64,000 nt of DNA from Porphyromonas asaccharolytica DSM 20707 (lineage in GTDB: Bacteria; Bacteroidota; Bacteroidia; Bacteroidales; Porphyromonadaceae). Both the position numbers and the translations under genes were made by a program. Position 1 is the stretch's first letter. Each line of letters opens with the position of its first letter. Below are positions 1 through 8,700 of this stretch, piece by piece. The notes below the pieces were generated by a model. It searched no databases, had not been told where the DNA came from, and was given only the letters and a program-made list of their open reading frames with translations. The DNA is taken from assembly GCF_000212375.1 (NCBI RefSeq), contig NC_015501.1:372001-436000 (forward strand), read 5' to 3'.

Positions 1-104
1 TGGCCTTCGAGAAGGAGTTTGATATGACCATCCCCGACGAGGAGGCTGAGGGTATCAAGACCGTTGGCGACGCTATCGACTACATCGAGAAGCAGCTAGC
101 ATAA
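1..104 (+). CDS. acpP: Acyl carrier protein, C-terminal part (partial)
   Basis: The window opens inside this gene. The frame beginning at base 3 reads 33 residues ending in EKQLA and stops at TAA 102-104. The residues [18 protein letters not shown] and [10 protein letters not shown] are the typical helix III-IV end of acyl carrier protein, which carries growing fatty acyl chains on phosphopantetheine. The modified serine lies upstream of the window. fabF follows on the same strand, the usual acpP-fabF order. Identification is firm although only the tail is visible. Confidence 0.93.
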   Translation, partial: AFEKEFDMTIPDEEAEGIKTVGDAIDYIEKQLA

Positions 105-146
105 GCCATCCCGAGGAGTAGACAGAGTGCTCTCCTCACCATACGA

Positions 147-193
147 TACAGAGGTCTCGTCGCATAGCTATGCGACCACCTAGATCCTCTGTA
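147..193. other. Nested hairpin in the acpP-fabF gap
   Basis: The 243-bp gap between acpP and fabF holds a perfect 18-base palindrome at 159-176 (GTCGCATAGCTATGCGAC), enclosed by 8-base arms TACAGAGG (147-154) and CCTCTGTA (186-193). Further weak hairpins lie at about 213-260. It could act as a processing site or partial terminator that sets the acpP:fabF ratio. That role is inference; only the symmetry is seen. Confidence 0.4.
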
Positions 194-347
194 GCACATA
201 CAGAGCCCGAGGGCAAGTCTCAGATCTCCCAGCGTGGGTGCTGGGCTTGCCCTTGTGCATTTCCCCACATTCAGTTTACACCGCTAGAACCTGCTGCTCA
301 TAGCAGCAGACTCCTCATATCCTTGACGCTTGACTTTGATATAGCCT

Positions 348-1601
348 ATGCAATTTAACAGAGTAGTCGTGACTGGCCTAGGTGCCATCACCCCCATTGG
401 CAATGATGCTCCTACCACTTGGCAAAACATGCTAGCCGGTAAGAGTGGAGCAGCTCCCATCACACAGTTTGATGCCTCCAAGTTCAAGACCCAGTTCGCC
501 TGTGAGGTCAAAGGCTTTAATCCAGAAGAGCACTTCGACCGCAAGGAGGTACGCCGCTATGATCGATATACACAGCTCGCACTGGTAGCGACAAAAGAGG
601 CGATCGCAGACTCTGCTGTAGACCTAGAGCATGTCGACAAGAACGAGGTCGGCGTCATCATCAGCGCAGGTATCGGAGGACTAGAGACCTTCCAGGAGGA
701 GATCATGCAGTATGATCCCGAGCGGGGGCCCCGCTTCAACCCCTTCTTCATCCCGAAGATGATCTCCGACATCGCTGCTGGACTCGTATCGATCGAGTAC
801 GGCTTCCACGGACCCAACTACAGTGTCGCCTCAGCTTGTGCCTCCTCAACCAATGCAATCATCGATGCCGCTATCATGATACGTCTAGGCAAGGCGAAGA
901 TGATGGTCGCCGGTGGTAGCGAGGCTGCTGTGACGGTCGCTGGTATCGGCGGCTTCAACGCAATGCATGCACTCTCCACACGCAATGACTCACCCGAGAC
1001 CGCCTCTCGCCCCTTCAGTGCGAGCCGTGACGGCTTTGTACTAGGCGAGGGAGCTGCGATCCTCATACTTGAGGAGTATGAGCATGCAGTAGCTCGTGGG
1101 GCTAAGATCTATGCAGAGTTCGCCGGCTTCGGACTCTCAGCCGATGCCTATCACCTGACCGCTAGCCACCCCGAGGGACTAGGAGCCAAGCTCGTCATGA
1201 CCCGTGCCTTAGAGGATGCTGGTATGAAGCCCGAAGATGTAGACTATATCAACGTTCACGGCACCTCTACACCCGTCGGTGATGCCTCAGAGGTCAAAGC
1301 GATCCAAAGCGTCTGGGGCGACAAAGCGTACGACCTCAACATCAGCTCCTCGAAGTCTATGACAGGACACCTGCTCGGTGCTACGGGAGCCCTAGAGGCT
1401 ATGGCTATCGTCAAGTCCATCCAGGAAGATGTCGTCACACCGACCATCAATCATGAGCCAGGAGATGAAGACGACCAGATAGACTACAAGCTCAACTTCA
1501 CCTTTGACAAGGCACAAAAGCGCACCGTCAACGTAGCCATGAGCAATACCTTCGGCTTCGGAGGTCACAACGCTTGCGTCATCTTCAAGAAGGTTCGATA
1601 A
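348..1601 (+). CDS. fabF: Beta-ketoacyl-ACP synthase II
   Basis: Condensing enzyme of type II fatty acid synthesis. It joins malonyl-ACP to acyl-ACP in the cytoplasm with release of CO2. The 417-residue length is normal for the family. The Cys-His-His triad is visible: Cys164 in SACASS, His304 in NVHGTSTPVGD and His341 in MTGHLLGATGA. The N-terminus (RVVVTGLGAITPIG) starts directly at the family's first strand, which supports ATG 348. It lies downstream of acpP, and a terminator-like hairpin follows before rnc. Confidence 0.97.
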   Translation: MQFNRVVVTGLGAITPIGNDAPTTWQNMLAGKSGAAPITQFDASKFKTQFACEVKGFNPEEHFDRKEVRRYDRYTQLALVATKEAIADSAVDLEHVDKNEVGVIISAGIGGLETFQEEIMQYDPERGPRFNPFFIPKMISDIAAGLVSIEYGFHGPNYSVASACASSTNAIIDAAIMIRLGKAKMMVAGGSEAAVTVAGIGGFNAMHALSTRNDSPETASRPFSASRDGFVLGEGAAILILEEYEHAVARGAKIYAEFAGFGLSADAYHLTASHPEGLGAKLVMTRALEDAGMKPEDVDYINVHGTSTPVGDASEVKAIQSVWGDKAYDLNISSSKSMTGHLLGATGALEAMAIVKSIQEDVVTPTINHEPGDEDDQIDYKLNFTFDKAQKRTVNVAMSNTFGFGGHNACVIFKKVR

Positions 1602-1654
1602 GCGCGCACTCACTATACGTAGATCGCATCGCATAGAGCCTATGACAATCTATC

Positions 1655-1720
1655 AGCGACACTTCCTCACGCCTGTCTGCATCCGCTCGTTAGAGCAGAC
1701 ACGCGTGAAGGGGTGTCGCT
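1655..1720 (+). terminator. Terminator-like hairpin between fabF and rnc
   Basis: AGCGACAC (1655-1662) pairs with GTGTCGCT (1713-1720). Inner arms CTCACGC and GCGTGA continue the stem, with a few mismatches. The + strand continues with CTTTTG, a short T-rich tail. It probably ends acpP-fabF transcription; rnc starts 28 bases further on. Confidence 0.55.
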
Positions 1721-1748
1721 CTTTTGAGGCTCCTAGAGAGGTAGTGCT

Positions 1749-2558
1749 ATGAGTTTGATCAGACTCTCTCGAACCAGAATGTGGCTCCAGGAGCTCAGCG
1801 AGCGCTGGCAGCACTGGTGGAGCAACTTGCGTGGAGACAACTCACAGCGCACACCCAATCTGACGACCCTCTTCGATCGGATAGGTATCGTGCCGGTCCG
1901 CACAGACCTCTACCTCCTAGCTATGCGTCACCGCTCCTGCTCTATCGTCGGAGAGGAAGGAGAGAAACTCAATAATGAGCGGCTCGAGTTCCTCGGTGAT
2001 GCAGTCCTCGAAGCCTCTATCTGCACCTACCTTTATCAGCTCCACCCCACATGGGACGAAGGCGAGCTAAGCAAGTGCAAGAGTTCGCTCGTGAGCCGTC
2101 CCGTCAATAACGAGGTGGGGCGACGCCTCCATCTGGAGCGTTATATCATCATGGTGCCAAGCGCCTTAGACAACTCGGTAGACATCTACGGCAATACCGT
2201 AGAGGCACTCATCGGCGCCATCTACCTCGATCAGGGCTACGCCCGTACGCAAGAGTTCGTCCGGGACTTTATCCTCCCCACCTATCGCGACATGCAGGCT
2301 CACACGGTGGCGAGCATTCAGAACTATAAGAGCGAACTGATTGAGTGGGTTCAGAAGCATCACCTCTCTCACGAGTTCCGCCTCGAGGAGCACGAGATGG
2401 CACCGCACGATCACTTCATCTACAGCGTTTGGATCGATGGCAAGCCCGTAGGGCGCGGCGCAGGCAGTAGCAAGAAGCGCGCCCAGCAGGAGGCAGCACG
2501 CGACACCCTCAAGCTACTCCAGCAGGCCTACTCAGCCATACAGAGCCACGGAGGCTAA
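1749..2558 (+). CDS. rnc: Ribonuclease III
   Basis: Double-strand-specific endoribonuclease for rRNA and mRNA processing, 269 aa. The RNase III signature NNERLEFLGDAVL lies at residues 75-87. A second catalytic helix (NTVEALIGAIYLD) is near residue 150. A C-terminal double-stranded RNA binding domain runs from about 195 to 262 (YKSELIEWVQKH... GAGSSKKRAQQEAA). There is a roughly 40-residue N-terminal extension, common in Bacteroidota. In the second catalytic motif, Asn stands where the E. coli enzyme has Asp114; the Glu is kept. A MITE copy sits 46 bp downstream. Confidence 0.95.
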   Translation: MSLIRLSRTRMWLQELSERWQHWWSNLRGDNSQRTPNLTTLFDRIGIVPVRTDLYLLAMRHRSCSIVGEEGEKLNNERLEFLGDAVLEASICTYLYQLHPTWDEGELSKCKSSLVSRPVNNEVGRRLHLERYIIMVPSALDNSVDIYGNTVEALIGAIYLDQGYARTQEFVRDFILPTYRDMQAHTVASIQNYKSELIEWVQKHHLSHEFRLEEHEMAPHDHFIYSVWIDGKPVGRGAGSSKKRAQQEAARDTLKLLQQAYSAIQSHGG

Positions 2559-2604
2559 GTCCTTATATCTCTAGAGGCTGTGGCTCCATCCGATAGCCTT
2601 TTAT

Positions 2605-2779
2605 GAGACTGTTGCAAAAGTCAACAGTCTCACAATCTTGCTTGCAAGATTGTCTAGACTTTGCAGAAAGGATGAAGCGCAAGGCGCTGAGGGTGAGGTC
2701 TGAAGGGAGCATACATCCGTATGTGACCGAAGCCGAATCCAGAAAGCAACACAGCGATTCGCCTTTATGCAACAGTCTC
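2605..2779. mobile_element. MITE copy 1, 175 bp, 5-bp target duplication TTTAT
   Basis: Non-coding element with perfect 12-bp terminal inverted repeats: GAGACTGTTGCA at 2605-2616 and its complement at 2768-2779. It is flanked by the direct repeat TTTAT at 2600-2604 and 2780-2784. A near-identical 175-bp copy lies at 46847-47021 with a different duplicated target. It carries no transposase, so it must be moved in trans. From memory, P. gingivalis IS1126 also has 12-bp ends and makes 5-bp duplications, so an IS1126-like element is a plausible driver (inference). Small reading frames crossing it are not credible genes. Confidence 0.9.
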
Positions 2780-2805
2780 TTTATGATAGTCACGACAGGA
2801 AGTCT

Positions 2806-2973
2806 ATTCCCACGTGGCTATTTTTTATTGGCCACGGAAGAAACAAAAAATCTCCACGTAGGCGAGAATCATTTCCTCGGACGTATCGTTTGATTCTTCC
2901 GAAGTTTCACTTCTCGCCCACGTGGAGATTTTTTGTTTCTCAGTGAGCTATTTGGAAATTCCTACGTGGGAAT
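2806..2973. repeat. CACGTG palindromic element, copy A
   Basis: Large nested palindrome between the convergent genes rnc and mod. Inner arms of 30 bases at 2839-2868 and 2911-2940 pair with a single mismatch. Outer arms ATTCCCACGT (2806-2815) and ACGTGGGAAT (2964-2973) pair perfectly. The 42-base loop carries the core TCCGAAGTTTCA, shared with copies at about 34865-35030 and 43154-43321. It could serve as a bidirectional terminator here. I see no gene inside it. Confidence 0.8.
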
Positions 2974-2986
2974 TGAGCTCAGGTGG

Positions 2987-4906
2987 TTACTCTTGTGACA
3001 AGGCGAAGATCGTCTCATCACCACAGATGTTGCGCACCTTGATGCGTAGCGGGCGCTTACCGCTACTAGGGTAAGCTATAGAGCCATCCCATAGCTCTCT
3101 GGTATCTGTGCCATCGAGTGTTACCTGCCCCAACTTGTCAATGATGAGCTCGGTGTCGCTGTGCCACGGTCCATCGCTATGGGTGCAGTCTAGGCTTAGG
3201 TACTCAATTTGCTCCAGCCCCTCTTCACTCAGAGTGATAGGCGTGGGGCGTCTCTTACTATAGATCGGCTGCTGCAGGAGACGCTCGTTGTATTCGGTGA
3301 TCTTCCGCTCTACACGATCACTGTGAAAGCTGTCGATCACAATCTGATCTACCAACGAGCCATTGTTGCACTCTATGTGCCAGACCATCTCATCCTCTAG
3401 GGTGACATTGTCTAGAACCACCTTGAGATCACGTAGCTCTACTGCTATGGGGTAGGTATTCTCACTCTTGATGAATGTCTCTAGCTCCTCTCGATCTATC
3501 ATATCAATGTAGTAGATGATGACCTTCGAGACCGTATCAGGTAAATCGGGGAAAGCCTCCTTGAGGATACGATTCATCAGGGGAATGTCTAGGAGTCGTG
3601 TCGTGGAGTCCATAAGGTTGGGCAGGTAGACGGGGATCATACCCTCCTTGCTGTCGAGGATGCTACCCTCCCACATCTTGTCTAGAGCATCTTCGTTGCG
3701 AAGACCTGGAATCAGCTCGCGAAGCTTGGTCATCGTCTGCTGTGGGTTGCGGTATAGGCTCACCCCATCTTGTATCTCGAGTATCTGTGCCGTGGCACCG
3801 GGTATCTTACGCAGTCTGTCACGAGTGGTCTGTATGCTGTTGACCCCGACATCGGAGTGTATAAATCGTCGCCCCAGCTTGGTCGCGACAGCCGCCGTGA
3901 CCCCACTGCCCCCAAAGAAGTCTGCCACCAGCATCCCCTCATCACTACTAGCCTTGATGAAACGATCTAGTAAAGCTTCTGGTTTTTGTGTTGCATACTC
4001 AACTCTTTCTGTTGCAGCTTGATTTACGATCGCTAGTTCAAACCAATCTCTAGGGAGTGTACCTTCTGCGTCTTTTAAATATTGGCGATAAGTGTTTTCG
4101 CTTTCCTCTGTTGGATCGTTTCTTCCATCTTTGTATCGAAGTCTATAAGGCTCACCGTTTTGATCAAGGAACTTAAACTTCTTAAGCGTTACAGGGGAAT
4201 ACTCCTCCCAAATCGCACGATAATTAAAGACATAATCGTCGGATCTTGTATAGAAGTATATGCAGTCATGTTTGCGGTTATAATATCGTTTGGATGACTC
4301 TCTTTCTTTATAGCACCAAATAATCTCATTGCGAAAGTTCTCCTCTCCGAATATCTCGTCCATAAGGATCTTGACGTAGTGTCCGATGTGCCAGTCGAGG
4401 TGTACGTAAATAGAGGCGGTCGGACTCATAACACTCTTGATGGCGAGGAGGTTTTCGTACATCCAGTTGAGGTATAGCTCCTTGTCCCACACGTCACCAT
4501 ACATAGTCTCCTCAAAGGCACGTAGCTCCTCATTGTCTAGCTCTTTCTCAGCCTTGGCGACAGCCTCTGCTACCTTGGGGTTGCGACGCAGGTAGACCTT
4601 CTTGGCATAGTCGGCACCACTGGCGAAGGGAGGATCGATGTAGACCAGATCTACCTCGATGCCTTGATCCTTGAGGTAAGCACAGGCGGAGACGCACTCG
4701 CCACGCAAGATAAGGTTGTCGCTATGCGGGTCTTCGCCTAGCAGCTCTGTCTGCATCACATCGTAGAGAGGCATACCACGCTGCGTACGCTCGTAGATGA
4801 GGTCGCTATCACGATAACGCAGTATGCGCTGCGTGCGGGTGAAATTGTCCAGGACGGCTTGTCCCTCTAGTACGTTGGGAGTGTAAGGTATATATTTGAT
4901 AGCCAT
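2987..4906 (-). CDS. mod: Type III restriction-modification system, DNA methyltransferase subunit
   Basis: Site-specific adenine methyltransferase that recognises the target for the whole type III complex, 639 aa. The DPPY-type motif comes first (DLVYIDPPF, residues 87-94) and the AdoMet-binding motif later (ADFFGGSG, 328-335), the beta-class order usual for Mod proteins. The stretch between them (about 190-320) is the expected target recognition domain. Its DNA (4021-4380) is about 39% GC by hand count against 52-57% in sampled flanking lines, which suggests an exchanged module. The partner res lies upstream on the same strand, separated by a RAYT-type transposase gene and hairpin repeats. 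The usual mod-res order is reversed. The gene appears intact. Confidence 0.88.
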   Translation of the reverse strand: MAIKYIPYTPNVLEGQAVLDNFTRTQRILRYRDSDLIYERTQRGMPLYDVMQTELLGEDPHSDNLILRGECVSACAYLKDQGIEVDLVYIDPPFASGADYAKKVYLRRNPKVAEAVAKAEKELDNEELRAFEETMYGDVWDKELYLNWMYENLLAIKSVMSPTASIYVHLDWHIGHYVKILMDEIFGEENFRNEIIWCYKERESSKRYYNRKHDCIYFYTRSDDYVFNYRAIWEEYSPVTLKKFKFLDQNGEPYRLRYKDGRNDPTEESENTYRQYLKDAEGTLPRDWFELAIVNQAATERVEYATQKPEALLDRFIKASSDEGMLVADFFGGSGVTAAVATKLGRRFIHSDVGVNSIQTTRDRLRKIPGATAQILEIQDGVSLYRNPQQTMTKLRELIPGLRNEDALDKMWEGSILDSKEGMIPVYLPNLMDSTTRLLDIPLMNRILKEAFPDLPDTVSKVIIYYIDMIDREELETFIKSENTYPIAVELRDLKVVLDNVTLEDEMVWHIECNNGSLVDQIVIDSFHSDRVERKITEYNERLLQQPIYSKRRPTPITLSEEGLEQIEYLSLDCTHSDGPWHSDTELIIDKLGQVTLDGTDTRELWDGSIAYPSSGKRPLRIKVRNICGDETIFALSQE

Positions 4907-4953
4907 AGTCGGGATAAGGTATTAAATGGTGAGGTATTCAAACTCTGTTTTTA

Positions 4954-5273
4954 GTCCGACCCACAAGGGGTCGATCCATGGGCGACGTCTTGCACCCCCA
5001 GTCGTTCGGGCTGCGCCCTCCGACTGGGGGCTAGGATTCGTCTGACCTCCTGCGGAGGTCACAAACGACGTGTATCTGCAATATGGATCCTTCGTGTCAT
5101 CTCCTGCGGAGGTCACAATAGATGACAATGACGTTTCGCTCTTAGGCTTAGCGAGGAACGACCGCAGCGCGGTCGGACGGATCCTAGCCCCCAGTCGGAG
5201 GGCATAGCCCGAACGACTGGGGGAACCGATGGGTACGCCCCCCATAACGACCTCCCCTCGTGGGAGGTCGGAC
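4954..5273. repeat. REP-like hairpin cluster 1, downstream of tnpA copy 1
   Basis: Holds three hairpins with the layout GTCC followed by GACC...GGTC: 4954-4973 (+ strand), 5159-5178 (- strand) and 5248-5273 (- strand). The last begins directly after the tnpA stop codon. Two larger hairpins at 4995-5037 and 5181-5223 are 43-base inverted copies of each other with two mismatches. Two copies of CTCCTGCGGAGGTCACAA lie near 5047 and 5103. A 126-codon open frame crosses the region but looks like a by-product of the GC-rich repeats. Hairpins beside a Y1 transposase gene fit a REP/RAYT arrangement. Confidence 0.75.
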
Positions 5274-5723
5274 TTACGAGTATGATTCGTCTTGAGCTGC
5301 ATCTAATCCAAATATCATTGTTAACTCCTTCTCAAAGCCAAGCTTGCCGTGATGCTCTTTTTGCCTATCAATATAGGAGCTGACAGCTACAACATCCCTA
5401 CGGCTTACTGTACTCGCAAAGTACCCCTCTTGCCAAGCAAAAGATCCACGTGCGCTTACCTTTGTATTTAGGAACTTATTGGTCGACTTCTTGATCTCTC
5501 GGACAAAGTGTGAGACAACAAACTCTCCTGAATAAGCAACCAGTAAGATGTGGATATGATCCGTCATCCCATTTACATTTATAACAGAGTAGGAACCAGC
5601 TTTGGTACAAGCCTGTATGTAGGCATATAGGCGCTCCTGTATGTCAGGGCGGATAGACGGCTTCCGCTCCTTCGTTGAGAAGACGAGGTGATAATAAAGC
5701 GAGATATAATTATCTGTACCCAT
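5274..5723 (-). CDS. tnpA: IS200/RAYT-type Y1 transposase, copy 1
   Basis: HUH single-strand DNA transposase of the Y1 family, 149 aa, the usual size. The metal-binding His pair is in DHIHIL (His56, His58). The probable catalytic tyrosine is Tyr117 in SYIDRQKEHH. No tnpB partner is present, as in IS200 elements and REP-associated (RAYT) transposases. Its start codon lies five bases after the res stop. The hairpin cluster begins immediately at its own stop, so it sits like a passenger between res and mod. A paralogue at 15093-15530 aligns residue for residue through the core. Whether it moves itself or only the hairpins cannot be told here. Confidence 0.88.
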   Translation of the reverse strand: MGTDNYISLYYHLVFSTKERKPSIRPDIQERLYAYIQACTKAGSYSVINVNGMTDHIHILLVAYSGEFVVSHFVREIKKSTNKFLNTKVSARGSFAWQEGYFASTVSRRDVVAVSSYIDRQKEHHGKLGFEKELTMIFGLDAAQDESYS

Positions 5724-5728
5724 GAGGT

Positions 5729-8700
5729 CTACGATCGGAAGAACTCTTTTATCTTCTGCTCCACGAGGATATCCATCTGCTCTCGGTCTCTCTGCTCCTC
5801 AAGGTATAGGAAGTCCATCTCATAGGAGTCTGTTGTATCGCTGAGCGCCTTGTTGTTGAGCTGTAGGAAGTAGTCGGTGACAAATGCTTGCTTGTCCTGA
5901 AAGAGTGACGCGAAGCCAGCACCCTTGGTCTCGATGATGAGGATCTTGCAGATTGCTTTTGCCTCGTCACGCTGTATCATGAGAAAGTCGGGGTAGTAGC
6001 GACCGATGTACCGCCATGCACCACCCGTCGGCTCTCCTGTGGTGCTGCGCTTGGTGTAGCAGTTGATAGCAAACTCGGTCAGTAGGTCGTCACCATTGAA
6101 GTAGACCTCTAGTTGATGTCGCTGCGCCATCGGGAGGAGCGTATCTTTGAATATGTCTTCCTCTAGTTGGCTGTCAAAGTGGTACGGCAGGTAGTGGTAG
6201 CTATGGGTAGCACCTAGGTTGTGTGGTGTCTCCAGGCTGTCGGGGCTATTCTGAAGATTATCGATCAAGCTCTGTGGCGCTTTGTTTGCCTTGAGCGCCT
6301 CAATGGCAGCTCGCACCCCTTTGCTGAGGGTCTTACGTTGCTCTCCTCTGTCGAAGGCGATGATGGAGTCTACCTCTTCGACTGTGGGGTAGTACCTAGC
6401 TGTATCAGGTACTGTGATAGGTGAAGAGAGATGCTCTACACGTAGTAGGTGTGCTGTCTCGGGGACCACCTCTTCGGAGCTTTGGAGCGTGCGCTGCGGA
6501 ATAAAAGCTTTGCGCACCTCGCTTCTTATCGCCTGCTGGTCATAGCGTGGCGAGAGATAAGTGCCTTCGCCCTCTTGCTGTATCGTAATCTTGTGAAAGA
6601 GACTACGCAGCGACTCCTCATACGCTATTAGATCGCTATAAGTAAGGGTGCCAAAGCTCTCCTTCTGTATCTTCCCTATCCAAGCTCTGAAGGTGATGGG
6701 TAGTGTCGTCTCACCAGTCTGTAGCGAAGCGAGGGTGGAGCCCTTGTCTATGATCGCTCCCGTGATACTCTGTACGGTGATGAGTGTCTTGTCGCTCGGG
6801 ATCTGTATCTCATTAGACTCTAGTCGATCCTGAGTGTGTAGCTCCTCACAGATCACCTCTAGCTGATACTTGATGCGTAGCTGATAGTATCGGATAGGGT
6901 CCGTGAGCTGAGTCTCCTTGAGACGACTGTATCGATAACGTTCGATGAATCGAGAGTTAGGGCGTCGCTTGTTGAGCTGGTCTATGTCGGTGCGTTGCTG
7001 CTCTTTGAGCTGTGAGTTAAGGGTCTTAGCATTATCACGATTCATCCAGACGAGAGCAGTCTCGATTGTAGCATCGGTTACCTCTCGGAGACAGCGACAG
7101 CTGGTCTGTAGCACCATATTGCGAGGACACGCTCCTCGATGTGGTAAGATGACAGAGGTGAGGCTGCGACAGTCCCATCCCTCCTTGCCGATCTGTACGA
7201 GGAGTATGATCCTATATGAAGACATAGGAGTGTCTAGGGAGCTAAACTGATACTCGGCATCATCGGGCTGTGGATAGTTCTTATTTCCTCTGTGGTACTT
7301 GAGGATTGTCTTTGCTGGACTCCAACCAGCGGCAGTAACCAGCTCAGAGACGAGAGGGCATACTTCGGTTTCGAGCGTATCGATCTTGCCACAATAGATG
7401 GCTAGCTTGGCAGAGGTACCATCACTATATGTGGTGTCTCGGTACAGCTTTATAAACTCTTGCACCCCCTGTCGTATGATCTCCTCTCCTCCCTGGTCGG
7501 CATACTTGATCTGAGGTGACTTGAGGAAGTTGCCTACTCCCTCAATCAGGGGAAAGTGGTAGACAATATTGGAGATCGTCTTGAGCTTGACAGACTCAGA
7601 CTGATAGATGGTGATCTCCTCGGCTCGACTCAGATAGGGGGTCCCCGAAAACCCAAGAACGGTAGTTATCTGCCCCTCGGCGGCCCAGTGGGTGACGATC
7701 TGTCGGAGCTTGATCTCGCTATCAGAGGCGTGGTGAACCTCATCAATGAGGAGTGATAGGTGTGGTATCTGAGCGATGATCTGGCGTAACTCATTGTCGT
7801 TGCGTATTTGTGCAATATCTTCTGGAGTCAAAAGACTAGGGTCTTTCTCTCCTAGCTTGTCTAGCTTATCTAGTCTGTCGATAAGCTTCTCCGCATTGGT
7901 GATAGCAACGAGTCCACGGAGAGTATTGAGTGGTGCGTGGGCATTGATCTTCTGAGCGTTTTGGTTTTTAGTGCGATTGCTTTTGCTTGCAGAGCGACTC
8001 TCGTCTAGCACCTCAAACTTGACCTCTCGTGCTATCTGCTGCGCTACCTCAGGCGGTAGTATCCATGATGGGTCAAACTCCTGTATGCTCTTGAGACTAG
8101 GCATAATGGAGGACTTGAGACCAGAGGGTATAAGGATGAGAAAGTTCTGAGCGAAGGCTCCATTCTCTGGCTCTATATGCGAGAAGTATAGGTCTATGTA
8201 GATAAAGCAGGCCATCAGGAAGGTTTTGCCCGCTCCCATTGGTAAACTAAAGAGATAGTCGGCGTAGTCAATACCATAAAAGATGTTGCGGAGTGCCTGC
8301 GAGGCGTCTATCTCTTGGTGATGCTTTGCTAAGATCTGTTTGAACTGCTGTGGGAGAGCTTCTTCCTTTGAGCTAAGCACCTTGGCATAGTAGGCGAGAT
8401 TGTGTAGCGGGATATTTTCCTCTCTATAGAGTGAGTAGCAACCACTCTGACTGATATCTTCGTCGGTGAGGGTGCCGAAGGTGTGCTCGGTAAATATCTG
8501 ATATAGAGGCTTACTGTCATGTACCACTTTGAGATAAAGGTAGTGGCGTATAGCCTCTATCTGCGCATCACGTAGCTTGCCCCGCTCCAAGATGTACTGT
8601 AGAAATGGCTGACAAGGACAGTCGGGCTGTGCCCACCACGCATCGCTGGCCTCTTTGATTAATTCGTAAAACATATATCGCTCTAAACTCGATTGCCCAC

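Noticed and set aside
2603-2893. 96-codon frame over MITE copy 1 (and a similar one at 46716-47042)
   Set aside because: The frames arise from the non-coding repeat and read different flanks at each site.
4922-5302. 126-codon open frame between mod and the first tnpA
   Set aside because: It runs through hairpin repeats and their inverted copies; composition follows the repeats and no family resemblance is seen.
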